Shown: positions 10,625 to 19,857, numbered from the stretch's first letter. The stretch is DNA of 64,000 nt from Rhodanobacter humi (GCF_041107455.1 NZ_JBGBPY010000001.1:3596001-3660000); one strand, 5' to 3'. Numbers and translations are program-made. The notes: generated from the sequence alone by a model not told the origin.

Positions 10625-11392
10625 TCAATCGACGCGCTGGTAGACGCGGCGGAACACCACGGGGTGCTGCAGGAAGCCGGGTTGCCAGCGTTCGGTGACC
10701 TGCAGCGTGCGGCCGTCGGCGGCGCGCGACCAGGTCTCGTCGATCCGGTTGCCGTCGTTGAATTGCAGGCTGAACTGCAGGTCCCCGCCGCCGGCTTGCC
10801 GGCGTGCGACGGCGTTGCCGTTGAGCGTCTGCTGGTGGCCGCCGTCGAGGCGCACGGCCAGCTGTTCGCCGTTCTCGAGCCGGGCCTGCACGGTCTTCGC
10901 GTCCTGTTGCACGACCAGGACGGCATCGTTGTCGAGCATCGGTGGCGGTTTCAGCAAGTCGTCGCTGCCGGACGCATCGCCCGATGACGCGCTCGCGCGC
11001 CTGCCGCCCCGGTCATGACCGCCGCCCATGCCGCCACCACCCATGTGGCCGCCGCCCATCCCGCCGCCACCCATCCCGCCGCCGCCCATCCCGCCGCCAC
11101 CCATCCCGCCGCCACCCATCCCGCCACCGCGCCTGCCGCCGCGGTTGCCCGCCTGCGATGTCGCGCTGCTCGACGAGGCATTGGCCGGCGCCACGGTGGG
11201 CGCCTGCTCGCGCTTGAGTTCCATGCGCAACCTCGCGGTGACCTGCACCAGGTTGTCGCTGGCCTGGTCGTCGATGCGCCACAGGCCGCTGAAATCGGAT
11301 GGCGCGGGAGGTTGCTGGGCCGGCACCTGGGAGGCGGCGAACAGCAGACTGGCGCCGATGAGCCATGAAACGGGGAGGCGTGGCGTGGGCAT
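10625..11392 (-). CDS. Secreted protein with a GGGGM repeat tract
   Basis: A 255-aa protein of unknown function. It begins with a signal peptide (MPTPRLPVSWLIGASLLFAA, cleavage near VPAQQ). A short conserved-looking region (DFSGLWRIDDQASDN) and an amphipathic stretch follow. A Gly/Met repeat of five-residue units (GGGGM) spans about residues 88-122. The C-terminal ~120 residues include VLVVQQDAKTVQARLENGE and end in FRRVYQRVD. The start was chosen because the signal peptide begins there; upstream the frame is only antisense to the next gene. Codon use matches its neighbours. It is divergent from the glycosidase-like gene. Confidence 0.6.
   Translation of the reverse strand: MPTPRLPVSWLIGASLLFAASQVPAQQPPAPSDFSGLWRIDDQASDNLVQVTARLRMELKREQAPTVAPANASSSSATSQAGNRGGRRGGGMGGGGMGGGGMGGGGMGGGGMGGGHMGGGGMGGGHDRGGRRASASSGDASGSDDLLKPPPMLDNDAVLVVQQDAKTVQARLENGEQLAVRLDGGHQQTLNGNAVARRQAGGGDLQFSLQFNDGNRIDETWSRAADGRTLQVTERWQPGFLQHPVVFRRVYQRVD
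11025..11127. repeat. 15-bp tandem repeat coding for GGGGM units
   Basis: About seven imperfect copies of the 15-bp unit CCCATCCCGCCGCCA on the plus strand, in frame with the minus-strand gene, so copy-number changes would keep the reading frame. One unit has ATG/CAT in place of ATC, giving His in the protein. Confidence 0.85.
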
Positions 11393-11496
11393 GCCCGCTT
11401 GAACGGGCGAAGTGTCAATGCGCTGACGCGCCGCCCATGCAAGCGTGTTCCGACGCTCTGCTCCGCGGGCGAGCTGCGGCACGGGTGTCCGGGAGA

Positions 11497-11526
11497 TTGC
11501 CTTGCGGGCGGCTTCATGACTATGGT
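11497..11526 (+). promoter_or_regulatory. Candidate promoter of the glycosidase-like gene
   Basis: TTGCCT (11497-11502), 18 bp, TATGGT (11521-11526), followed by CGCA. The same TTGCC...TATGGTCGCA arrangement stands before the S46 peptidase gene at 13831, and both mark a start ATGCGCTTG about 35 nt downstream of the -10. Confidence 0.55.
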
Positions 11527-11560
11527 CGCAGGCTCCAACGAAACCTCGCAGGGAAAGGCC

Positions 11561-13699
11561 ATGCGCTTGCAGTCGACGGGTCTGGTACGTGGCGTGCCGC
11601 GCGGGCAAGGCATGCGCGGGCGCTGCTTCGGCGCCATGTTGCGCCGCCGATCGGCGCTGCTGCTGGCCTTGGCCTTGGCAGGGCTGGCGCCCGCCAAGGC
11701 TGCGCAGGCCCGCGATCCGGGCGCCGCGCCGCCGCTGCAGTTCCGTGTTGCCGAGGGACGCATCGAGAACGCGTTCTACCAGCAGGGCGACATCGCCGCC
11801 CACCTGCTGTTGAGCTCCGGCGACCGTCCCCGCGTGCTGGTGGCGTTTCCGGCCGGCAACAGCGGCGTGGGCGTGTGGTTCGAGCCGACCACCACCCCGG
11901 TGCGCTGGACGCTGGGCGAGGTGCGGGGGCTGCAGCGCACGGTCGATGGCCATGCCATGAACGGCATCGTGGCCGAGGCCAGCGTGAGCTCTGCCGAGCC
12001 GCTGGTGGTGAAGGACGCGGTATTGAGCAGCATCCGCGTGCTGCGCGACTACCAGCTCGAGCAGGTCTATCCGGAGCAGGTGGCCGCCGCGCCGCAGCAG
12101 GCCGATCGCTCGGTGCGCTGGCAGCGCCGGCGGCTGGACGGCGCGCCGGGTTACGAACTGGCGCTGAGCACCAACAACGGCCGTTTCCAGCGCGACCACG
12201 GCCACCTCGTGCTGCGTCCGGACCATCCCGGCGAAGCGCTGCATCTGCGCATCGAGGCTTCCACGGGCGAACCGCCGCTCACCCCGTTCGCCCACCTGTT
12301 CAACGACCGCGTGCAGAACGACACGCGCAGCCAGGAAGTGCTGCGCTTCCTCAGCTACCGGCAGAAGTTCCTCGCCGGTTCCTGGCGCTTCGACACCTAT
12401 TTCGGCCGCGACACGCTGATGTCGCTGCGCCTGCTGATGCCGGTGCTGCAACCCGCCGCCGTGGACGCCGGCATCGCCTCGGTGCTCGTGCGGCTTGCGC
12501 CCGACGGCGAGGTGGCGCACGAGGAGGGCATCGGCGAGTTCGCGGTGCTGGATCATCTGGAGAAGGAAGGCAAGCGCTCCGACCGGCCGGTCTACGACTA
12601 CCAGATGATCGACGGCAACTACATGCTGGCGCCGGTCGCCGCGGCCTGGCTGCTGGACGATGCGCGCGGCCGCGCCGGTGCGCAGGCCTTCCTCGCCGAA
12701 GGCAAGCCGGGGCAGCGGCAGGGCGACGCGCTGGTGCGCAACCTGCTGTACGTCACCGCCAGCAGCGAGGCCTTCGTGCGCCAGCCGGTGTATGCCAACC
12801 TGATCGGACTCAAGCCCGGCAGCCAGGTGGGGCAGTGGCGCGACAGCAATGCCGGCATCGGCGGCGGGCGCTACCCCTACGACGTCAACGTGGTGTGGGT
12901 GCCGGCGGCCCTGCGCGCCATCGGCCGCTTCCTCGACGCCGGCCTGCTGGACGCCTACACCACCCCGGCCCAGCGTGCGCGCCTGCGCGCCGACGCCGCC
13001 CATGCCGACGCGTGGGAACGCCGTGCCGCGGCGATGTTCGTCGTGCGCCTTGACCGTGCGCAGGCAACGGCACAGGTGCGCGCCTATGCGGCACAGGTCG
13101 GCGTGCCTGCCGCCGCCGCGCTGGCCTCCTTGCCGGATGGGGGGCTGCAATTCCCCGCCATCTCGCTGGACGCGCAGGGGCGCCCGGTGCCGATCCTGCA
13201 TTCCGACGAGGGCTTCGACCTGTTGTTCGGCCAGCCGGACCCGACAACGCTGGATCGCTACATCGACGACATGCTGCGGCCGTTTCCCGCCGGCCTGATG
13301 ACCGGCGTGGGCATGGTCGTGGCCAACCCCGCCTTTGCGGACCGCGATGCGTGGCCCATGTTCGGCAGCAACGCCTATCACGGCACCGTGGTGTGGTCGT
13401 GGCAGCAGGCCCTGCTGGCGGCAGGCCTGCGTCGCCAGCAGGCCCGCACCGACCTGCCGGAAGCCACGCGCACGCGGCTGACCAAGGCGCAGGCCACGCT
13501 GTGGCAGGGCATCTGCGCCACCCGGTCGATGCGCGACTCGGAGCTGTGGTCGTGGACGTATTCCGGTGACCGTTACCACGTCGAGCCGTTCGGTGCGGCC
13601 GGCGCCCACGAGGACGAGGCCAACGCCGCGCAGCTGTGGAGCACGGTGTACCTCGCGATTCCCTCGCCGGCTGCGGACATCGCGCCGGCCTGTCACTGA
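11561..13699 (+). CDS. Secreted six-hairpin glycosidase-like protein
   Basis: A 712-aa protein with an extended N-terminus and an export signal (RRRSALLLALALAGLAPAKA). The mature part has a beta-rich first half. From about residue 280 comes an all-helical-looking catalytic half with WRFDTYFGRDTLMSLRLL, DYQMIDGNYMLAP, GRYPYDVNVVWVPAALRA and AYHGTVVWSWQQALLAAGL. The FGRDTLMSLRLL and VWSWQ motifs recall amylo-alpha-1,6-glucosidase / (alpha/alpha)6-barrel glycosidases, so a sugar-polymer hydrolase of the periplasm is the best guess; no substrate can be named. The start ATG 11561 was chosen because the likely -10 box ends at 11526; ATG 11636 would give a more standard signal peptide. Confidence 0.6.
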   Translation: MRLQSTGLVRGVPRGQGMRGRCFGAMLRRRSALLLALALAGLAPAKAAQARDPGAAPPLQFRVAEGRIENAFYQQGDIAAHLLLSSGDRPRVLVAFPAGNSGVGVWFEPTTTPVRWTLGEVRGLQRTVDGHAMNGIVAEASVSSAEPLVVKDAVLSSIRVLRDYQLEQVYPEQVAAAPQQADRSVRWQRRRLDGAPGYELALSTNNGRFQRDHGHLVLRPDHPGEALHLRIEASTGEPPLTPFAHLFNDRVQNDTRSQEVLRFLSYRQKFLAGSWRFDTYFGRDTLMSLRLLMPVLQPAAVDAGIASVLVRLAPDGEVAHEEGIGEFAVLDHLEKEGKRSDRPVYDYQMIDGNYMLAPVAAAWLLDDARGRAGAQAFLAEGKPGQRQGDALVRNLLYVTASSEAFVRQPVYANLIGLKPGSQVGQWRDSNAGIGGGRYPYDVNVVWVPAALRAIGRFLDAGLLDAYTTPAQRARLRADAAHADAWERRAAAMFVVRLDRAQATAQVRAYAAQVGVPAAAALASLPDGGLQFPAISLDAQGRPVPILHSDEGFDLLFGQPDPTTLDRYIDDMLRPFPAGLMTGVGMVVANPAFADRDAWPMFGSNAYHGTVVWSWQQALLAAGLRRQQARTDLPEATRTRLTKAQATLWQGICATRSMRDSELWSWTYSGDRYHVEPFGAAGAHEDEANAAQLWSTVYLAIPSPAADIAPACH

Positions 13700-13767
13700 C
13701 GGATGCTGCAAGGCGGCATGGCAACGCGGCACCCCGCCATGCCGCTCGCCTGTCGCGTGGCGACGGC

Positions 13768-13796
13768 TTGCCGTCGCGGCCGCCACGTCCTATGGT
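13768..13796 (+). promoter_or_regulatory. Candidate promoter of the first S46 peptidase gene
   Basis: TTGCCG (13768-13773), a 17-bp spacer and TATGGT (13791-13796), followed by CGCA. It closely matches the element before the glycosidase-like gene, and suggests a 5' leader of roughly 28 nt. Confidence 0.55.
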
Positions 13797-13830
13797 CGCA
13801 AGTTTCTACGAACACTTGCGGGTAAGACGA

Positions 13831-15984
13831 ATGCGCTTGAAGACGATGGGCCTGGCGATCGCCATGCTGCTGGCCCCGGCCGCCCAGGCCGACGAAGGCA
13901 TGTGGATGCCGTCGCAGTTGCCGGATATCACCGAGCAGCTGCGCAAGGCCGGCTTCCGGGGCAAGCCCGCCGAGCTGGCCGACCTCACCAAGGCACCGCT
14001 GAACGCGGTGGTCAAGGTGGGCGGCGCCACCGGCGCCTTCGTCAGCGACCAGGGCCTGGTGCTCACCAACCACCACGTGGCCTTCGGGGTAATCCAGTAC
14101 AACAGCAACGCGCAGCGTGACCTGATCCGCGACGGCTACGTCGCCGCCGATCGCAGCGAGGAACTGCCGGCCAACCCCGACTTCCGCCTGCTGGTGACCA
14201 CCGGCTTCGACAAGGTCACCGACAAGGTGCTGGCCGACGCGCATGGCAAGACCGGTCGCGCCTACTACGACGCGGTGGACGCGGCGGGCAAGGCGCTGGT
14301 GGCGGAATGCGAGCGCGCCGGTGGCGTGCGCTGCAGCGTGGTCACGATGTTTTACGGCCGCGACTTCTACCTGGTGAAGCAACTGGAGCTGCGCGACGTG
14401 CGCCTGGTCTACGCACCGCCGCGCGCGATCGGCAACTACGGCGACGAGGTGGACAACTTCGTGTGGCCGCGCCACGCCGGCGACTTCACCGTGCTGCGCG
14501 CCTACGTCGGTCCCGACGGCAAGCCGGCGGACTACGCGAAGGAGAATCGCCCGTACGTGCCGCCCGCGCACCTGCAGGTGGCCCGCGACGGCGTCAACGA
14601 GGGCGATTACGTGATGCTGGCCGGCTATCCAGGTATCACCTACCGTCACCGCAGCGCCGCCGAGTTCGCCGACCAGGTCGAGTGGCGCCTGCCCACGGCG
14701 GTGGCGACGATGAAGGCGCTGCAGGACGTGATCGAGGACGCCGGCAAGGCGGATGCGCAGGCGAAGATCCGCTACGCCTCGCAATTGCAGTCGCTGAAGA
14801 ACGGCATCAAGCGCTTCAGCGGCGAACTGGAAGGGCTGCAGCGCAGCGACGCGGTGAGCGTTCGCCGCAAGGACGAGGCCGCCATGCTGGCCTGGCTGGG
14901 CAAGCAGCCCGACGCGCGGACGCTGCGCCCGCGGATCGATGCCGCGATGGCCGAGATCGCCGCCGGCAATGTGGGCCGCGAGCGCGACCTGCTGCTGGGC
15001 CTGCTGCAGTCGCAGACCCAGCTGCTGCGCTCGGCGCTGCGCCTGCAGCGCCTGGCGCACGAGCGCGGCAAGCCCGATGCCGAACGCGAGAGCGGCTACC
15101 AGCAGCGCGACGAGGAACTGATCGCCGGCCAGCTGCGCCAGGTGCAGCGCCGCTACGACCCGGCGGTGGAGAAGCGCCTGCTGACCACGCTGCTGACGCG
15201 CTACCAGCAATTGCCCGCCGCGCAGCATCTGCCCGAGTTCGACGCCGCGTTCGGCCGCACCCCGGCCGAGCTGATGGGTACGCTGGATCGCGTCTACGCC
15301 GCCACGAAACTGGGCGAAGAGGCTCAGCGCCTGCAAGGGCTCAAGGCCGCGCCGACGGAACTCGCCGTCAGCGACGATGCGCTGCTGAAACTGGCTGCGA
15401 AACTGCAGCCGGCGCTGCTGCGCCTCGACGACGAGCGCAAGGCGCGCGAGGGCGAGCTGCTGCGCCTGCGCCCGGCCTACATGCAGGCGCTGATCGCCTA
15501 CCGCGAGCAGCAGGGCCGCGCGGTCTATCCGGATGCGAACTCCACCCTGCGCGTGAGCTACGGCAAGGTCACGCCACTCAAGGCACGCGACGCGGTGAGC
15601 TACGCGCCGTTGACCAGCACCGCGGGCATCGTGGAGAAGAACACCGGCACGGAGCCGTTCGACGCGCCGAAGCCGCTGCTCGACGCGATCGCCAAGGGCG
15701 ACTACGCGGGCTACCTTGATCCGAAGTCCGGCACGATGCCGGTGGACTTCCTCAGCAACCTCGACACCACCGGCGGCAACTCCGGCTCGCCGGTGCTGAA
15801 CGCGAAGGGCGAGCTGGTGGGGCTCAACTTCGACAGCAACTGGGAGGCGGTCAGCGCCAGCTGGATGTTCGACCCGCGCTACAAGCGCGCGATCCATGTC
15901 GACCTGCGCTACATGCGCTGGCTGATGGACAAGGTCTATCCGGCGCACTGGCTGCTGGCCGAACTGGGCACGCCCGCGCGCTGA
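13831..15984 (+). CDS. S46 dipeptidyl-peptidase, paralogue 1
   Basis: A 717-aa exported serine exopeptidase (signal peptide ending APAAQA). Mature sequence begins DEGMWMPSQLPDI, typical of the DPP7/DPP11 (S46) family. The catalytic elements are visible: the NHH motif at residues 80-82, the WPRHAGDF block at about 212-219 that holds the expected Asp, and GGNSGSP with the nucleophile Ser651. The specificity position 18 residues after the serine (FDSNWE) is Ser669. In the family Arg here goes with acidic P1 residues (DPP11) and Gly with hydrophobic ones (DPP7); Ser fits neither group exactly. It removes dipeptides from peptides in the periplasm. A second S46 gene follows 109 bp downstream. Confidence 0.92.
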   Translation: MRLKTMGLAIAMLLAPAAQADEGMWMPSQLPDITEQLRKAGFRGKPAELADLTKAPLNAVVKVGGATGAFVSDQGLVLTNHHVAFGVIQYNSNAQRDLIRDGYVAADRSEELPANPDFRLLVTTGFDKVTDKVLADAHGKTGRAYYDAVDAAGKALVAECERAGGVRCSVVTMFYGRDFYLVKQLELRDVRLVYAPPRAIGNYGDEVDNFVWPRHAGDFTVLRAYVGPDGKPADYAKENRPYVPPAHLQVARDGVNEGDYVMLAGYPGITYRHRSAAEFADQVEWRLPTAVATMKALQDVIEDAGKADAQAKIRYASQLQSLKNGIKRFSGELEGLQRSDAVSVRRKDEAAMLAWLGKQPDARTLRPRIDAAMAEIAAGNVGRERDLLLGLLQSQTQLLRSALRLQRLAHERGKPDAERESGYQQRDEELIAGQLRQVQRRYDPAVEKRLLTTLLTRYQQLPAAQHLPEFDAAFGRTPAELMGTLDRVYAATKLGEEAQRLQGLKAAPTELAVSDDALLKLAAKLQPALLRLDDERKAREGELLRLRPAYMQALIAYREQQGRAVYPDANSTLRVSYGKVTPLKARDAVSYAPLTSTAGIVEKNTGTEPFDAPKPLLDAIAKGDYAGYLDPKSGTMPVDFLSNLDTTGGNSGSPVLNAKGELVGLNFDSNWEAVSASWMFDPRYKRAIHVDLRYMRWLMDKVYPAHWLLAELGTPAR

Positions 15985-16093
15985 GCACTCAACCATGACT
16001 TGCGGCATATGCCGCGCCGGCCCGGCTCGGGCATAACTCGAAAGTTCTTGCGCCGCGGTTTCGGCCGCGGCGGTTTTCCTCTGGAGGTTTATC

Positions 16094-18256
16094 GTGCGTC
16101 GTCTCCTGCTTGCCGCGGCCGTGTCCCTCGGCCTGATCTCGTCCGCCCACGCCGTCGAAGGCATGTGGCAGCCCGCCCAGCTTCCGGGCATCGCCGCCAC
16201 GCTGAAGCAGCACGGCTTGAAGCTAGCCCCGAATACGCTGGCCGACCTCACCGCCTATCCGCTGGGCGCGATCGTGAGTCTGGGCGGCTGCACCGCCTCC
16301 TTCGTCTCGCCCGAGGGCCTGACGGTGAGCAACCACCACTGCGTCTACGGCGCGCTGCAGCTGAACTCCACGCCGGAGAACAACCTGATCGACAAGGGCT
16401 TCCTCGCCAAGACCAAAGCGGAAGAGCTCTCCGCCGGCCCGTCCGCGCGCATCTTCGTCACCGAGGAAATCCGCGACGTCACCAAGGACATCAACGCCAA
16501 GCTCAACGACAAGATGAGCGGCGCCGAACGCTACAAGGCGATTGAGCAGGCGATCAAGCAGCAGGTGAAGGACTGCGAGAGCGAGGGCTACCGCTGCGAC
16601 GTCTACACCTTCCACGGTGGCTACAGCTACCAGCTCATCAAACAGCTGGAGATCAAGGACGTGCGCCTGGTCTACGCGCCGCCGCAGTCCATCGGCAAGT
16701 TCGGCGGCGACGTGGACAACTGGATGTGGCCGCGCCACACCGGCGACTTCGGCTACTTCCGCGCCTATGTGTCGAAGGACGGCAAGTCCGCCGCTTTCTC
16801 GAAGGACAACGTGCCGTATCGCCCGAAACACGTGCTCAAGGTCAACGCCAAGGGCGTGGAGGCGGGCGACTACGTGATGGTCACCGGCTACCCGGGCCGC
16901 ACCAACCGCTACCGCCTCGCGGGTGAGGTGCAGAGTGCGATCGATTACACCTATCCCACCCAGATCGGCATCTACCAGGACACGCTGGACATCATCAACA
17001 CCGCCGGCAAGGCCGATCCCAAGGTGGCGGTGAAGTACGCCAGCATGGTCGCCGGCCTCAACAACTACCTGAAGAACTTCGGCGGCCAGCTCGAAGGCCT
17101 GCGTCGTGCCGACGCGGTGGAAGTGAAGCGCGCGCAGGAAGCGCAGCTGGAAGCCTGGCTGAAGCAGCAGGGCGGCACGGAGAACACTGCGCTGGCCGCG
17201 GACATCGGCAAGCTGCGCGCGGCGATCGCCGCCGAGCGCGACAACCGTGACCGCAACCTCGCGCTGGGCCTGGTCGAGCGCTCGTCGCTGTTCAGCACCG
17301 CGGTGCGCCTGGTGCATCTGGCGAAGGAGCGGCCCAAGGCTGATCTCGAGCGTGACGCCGGCTACCAGCAGCGCGACTGGGTGCGCATCGAAGGCGGCCT
17401 GAAGCAGCTGGACCGCCGTTACGACGCGGGCGTGGACCAGCAGCTGATGGTCTACGGCCTCACGCGCTATGTGGCCTTGCCGCAGGCGCAGCGCCTGTCG
17501 GCGCTGGACGCCTGGCTGGGCGGCGCGAAGACGCCCGAGCAGCTCAAGGCCAAGGTTGCCGCACTGTATGCGGGGAGCCAGCTCGGCAAGGTCGACCAGC
17601 GCATGAAGTGGTTCGCGGCCGACAGCCAGGCCATCGCCGCCAGCAACGACAGCATGCTCAAGCTCGCCAATGCAGTGCAGCCGGAATTGCAGAAGCTGGA
17701 GGATGCGCAGGATGCCCGCGCCGGCGAGATGAGCAAGCTGCGCCCGCGCTACATGCAGGCGATGATCGCGTGGAAGGAATCGCAGGGCCTGCCGGTGTAC
17801 CCGGATGCGAACTCCTCGCTGCGCGTCACCTTCGGCAACGTGCAGGGCGTGGCGCCGCGCGACGGCGTGAGCTACGCGCCGTTCACCACCGCGCAAGGCA
17901 TCGTGGAGAAGGCCACCGGCGTCGAGCCGTTCGACGCGCCGAAGGCCGAACTCGCCACGATCAAGGCCAAGGCCTTCGGCGGCTACGCCTCGCCCAAGCT
18001 GGGCACGCTGCCGGTGAACTTCCTCGCCGACCTCGACATCACCGGCGGCAACTCCGGTTCGCCGGCGCTGGACGCAAACGGCCAGTTGGTCGGCCTCGCC
18101 TTCGACGGCAACTGGGAGTCGGTCAGCGGCGACTGGCTGTTCAACCCGCAGCTCAACCGTTCGATCCAGGTGGACGTGCGCTACATGCTGTGGGTGATGC
18201 ACCAGCTCGACCACGCCGACAACCTGCTCAAGGAAATGGGCGTGCCGGCGAAGTAA
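16094..18256 (+). CDS. S46 dipeptidyl-peptidase, paralogue 2
   Basis: A 720-aa exported S46 peptidase (signal peptide MRRLLLAAAVSLGLISSAHA), full length. It has the VEGMWQPAQLP start of the mature chain, the NHHC motif at residues 80-83, WPRHTGDFGYF, and GGNSGSP with Ser654. The specificity position is Gly672 (FDGNWE), as in DPP7-type enzymes that prefer hydrophobic P1 residues. The start is GTG after CTGGAGGTTTATC. Family knowledge: related bacteria such as Pseudoxanthomonas carry comparable S46 aminopeptidases. It is closely related to the preceding gene but well diverged, so the duplication is old. A terminator follows. Confidence 0.92.
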   Translation: MRRLLLAAAVSLGLISSAHAVEGMWQPAQLPGIAATLKQHGLKLAPNTLADLTAYPLGAIVSLGGCTASFVSPEGLTVSNHHCVYGALQLNSTPENNLIDKGFLAKTKAEELSAGPSARIFVTEEIRDVTKDINAKLNDKMSGAERYKAIEQAIKQQVKDCESEGYRCDVYTFHGGYSYQLIKQLEIKDVRLVYAPPQSIGKFGGDVDNWMWPRHTGDFGYFRAYVSKDGKSAAFSKDNVPYRPKHVLKVNAKGVEAGDYVMVTGYPGRTNRYRLAGEVQSAIDYTYPTQIGIYQDTLDIINTAGKADPKVAVKYASMVAGLNNYLKNFGGQLEGLRRADAVEVKRAQEAQLEAWLKQQGGTENTALAADIGKLRAAIAAERDNRDRNLALGLVERSSLFSTAVRLVHLAKERPKADLERDAGYQQRDWVRIEGGLKQLDRRYDAGVDQQLMVYGLTRYVALPQAQRLSALDAWLGGAKTPEQLKAKVAALYAGSQLGKVDQRMKWFAADSQAIAASNDSMLKLANAVQPELQKLEDAQDARAGEMSKLRPRYMQAMIAWKESQGLPVYPDANSSLRVTFGNVQGVAPRDGVSYAPFTTAQGIVEKATGVEPFDAPKAELATIKAKAFGGYASPKLGTLPVNFLADLDITGGNSGSPALDANGQLVGLAFDGNWESVSGDWLFNPQLNRSIQVDVRYMLWVMHQLDHADNLLKEMGVPAK

Positions 18257-18275
18257 GCCGCACCACGCGCGATGC

Positions 18276-18307
18276 GAAGGGCCGCCTCCGGGCGGCCCTT
18301 CGTTTTT
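18276..18307 (+). terminator. Intrinsic terminator after the S46 pair
   Basis: GAAGGGCCGCC, a 4-base loop, GGCGGCCCTTC, then GTTTTT. The perfect 11-bp stem closes the S46 unit before miaA. Confidence 0.85.
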
Positions 18308-18467
18308 CGGCGCACGGTTCTATCCACAGCAGATGTGGATACCTGCTGGACAAGCATGTGGACAAGTCCGTTTCGCTCCGTCGCGACAAGCACTTGGCAC
18401 GGATTGCCGAAGTTTTGCGCAGCTGCGCTGGGTTACCCTTGCGCATCCGTTTTCCCTGCCGTGACGC

Positions 18468-19418
18468 ATGAGCCTCGACCGCCGCCCGCTCGCGATCTTC
18501 CTGATGGGCCCCACGGCCTCGGGCAAGACCGCGCTCGCCTGCGAGCTGGCGGATCGTTTCCCGGTGGAACTGGTCAGCGTGGATTCGGCGCTGGTCTATC
18601 GCGGCCTGGACATCGGCGCGGCGAAGCCCGACGCAGCCACGTTGGCGCGCCATCCGCATGCGCTGATCGACATCCGCGATCCGGTACGGCCGTACTCCGC
18701 GGCGGAGTTCCGCGACGGCGCGCTGGCGGCGATGCGCGCGATCACGGCGCGGGGCAGGGTGCCGTTGCTGGTGGGCGGCACGGGGCTGTATTTCCGGGCG
18801 TTGCAGCGCGGCCTGTCCGAGCTGCCGGAGGCCGATCCGGCGCTCCGCGCCCGACTGACCAACGAGGCCGCGTGCATCGGCTGGCCGGCCATGCACGCGC
18901 GGCTGGCACGGCTCGATCCCGCGGCCGCCGCACGCATCGGCCCGAACGACGCCCAGCGCCTGCAGCGCGCGCTGGAGGTGATAGCCCTCAGCGGGCGGCC
19001 GCTGTCGGAACTGCAGCGCGGCGGTCGCGGCGAAGCGTTCCCGTGGCGCGTGCTGAAGCTGGCGTTGCTGCCCGCCGACCGTGCGCCGCTGCATGCGCGC
19101 ATCGCCGAGCGCTTCGACGCGATGCTGGCGGCGGGCTTCCTCGACGAGCTGCGCACGCTGCGCGCCCGCGGCGACCTGCACGCCGACCTGCCGGCAATCC
19201 GCGCGGTGGGCTACCGGCAAGGCTGGGAGCATCTGGATGGGCAATCGGACGCTGCCGGCTTCCGCGAGCGCGCGATCTTCGCCACCCGCCAGCTGGCCAA
19301 GCGGCAGATCACCTGGCTGCGCGCCGAGCTGGACGCGCGGGTGTTCGATCCGGAGCGGGCACCGCCGCTGACGCGGGCAGGCGAGGCCGTGCGACTGTTC
19401 CTCGGCACGCCGGCATGA
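18468..19418 (+). CDS. miaA: tRNA dimethylallyltransferase
   Basis: A 316-aa enzyme that puts a dimethylallyl group on A37 of tRNAs reading UNN codons. It has the P-loop [12 protein letters not shown] at residues 13-24, the substrate segment [26 protein letters not shown], and the late AVGYRQGW and [13 protein letters not shown] motifs. It heads the miaA-hfq-hflX-hflK-hflC block conserved in gammaproteobacteria. mutL, the usual upstream neighbour in enterics, is replaced here by the S46 pair. Confidence 0.96.
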   Translation: MSLDRRPLAIFLMGPTASGKTALACELADRFPVELVSVDSALVYRGLDIGAAKPDAATLARHPHALIDIRDPVRPYSAAEFRDGALAAMRAITARGRVPLLVGGTGLYFRALQRGLSELPEADPALRARLTNEAACIGWPAMHARLARLDPAAAARIGPNDAQRLQRALEVIALSGRPLSELQRGGRGEAFPWRVLKLALLPADRAPLHARIAERFDAMLAAGFLDELRTLRARGDLHADLPAIRAVGYRQGWEHLDGQSDAAGFRERAIFATRQLAKRQITWLRAELDARVFDPERAPPLTRAGEAVRLFLGTPA

Positions 19419-19569
19419 GTGGCCGTGGCGAGGCCTCGTTTTCGTGCGCCGATTCCCCAAAAAACCGCTTCCTTCAAGCCCTTGAACCCGGTTAACATCG
19501 ATGCTGTTGGGCCGGGGCGCCGCAGGCGTTTTTTCCCCGGCCGGTTCGCCGCTCAGGGGAGAACAAGAA

Positions 19570-19857
19570 ATGTCCAAGGGACAATCGCTGCAGGATCCTT
19601 TTCTGAACGCCTTGCGCCGCGAGCGCGTTCCGGTGGCCATCTACCTGGTCAACGGCATCAAGCTGCAGGGCACGGTCGAATCGTTCGACCAGTTCGTGGT
19701 GCTGCTGCGCAACCAGGTCAGCCAGATGGTCTACAAGCACGCCATCTCCACCGTGGTGCCCAGCCGCAACGTGCGCCTCGGCAATGGCCACGAGGGTCAC
19801 GACGGCCACGAGGGGCATGCCGATGCCGCCCCGGCCGCCGACGCACCGGATGCTTGA
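19570..19857 (+). CDS. hfq: RNA chaperone Hfq
   Basis: A 95-aa Hfq. The Sm core is standard: [37 protein letters not shown] (Sm1) and [14 protein letters not shown] (Sm2, with YKHAI). The C-terminal tail is unusual: a His/Gly/Glu repeat ([11 protein letters not shown]) at about residues 76-86, then an Ala/Pro/Asp tail. Hfq pairs small RNAs with mRNAs in the cytoplasm. The start ATG follows GGGGAGAACAAGAA. It lies 151 bp after miaA, leaving room for its own promoter. Confidence 0.97.
   Translation: MSKGQSLQDPFLNALRRERVPVAIYLVNGIKLQGTVESFDQFVVLLRNQVSQMVYKHAISTVVPSRNVRLGNGHEGHDGHEGHADAAPAADAPDA

Noticed and set aside
11025-11127. Possible CRISPR array from regularly spaced short repeats
   Set aside because: Units are contiguous 15-mers without spacers and encode an in-frame GGGGM tract; no cas genes are present.
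11393-13786. Upstream extension of the Gly/Met-repeat gene to a 1053-residue protein
   Set aside because: The added part is antisense to the glycosidase-like gene and precedes a clear signal peptide at 11392, so it is not translated.
13693-18214. Large minus-strand frames of 852 and 663 codons across the S46 genes
   Set aside because: They are the mirror of two genuine S46 peptidases with intact catalytic motifs; composition is that of antisense translation.
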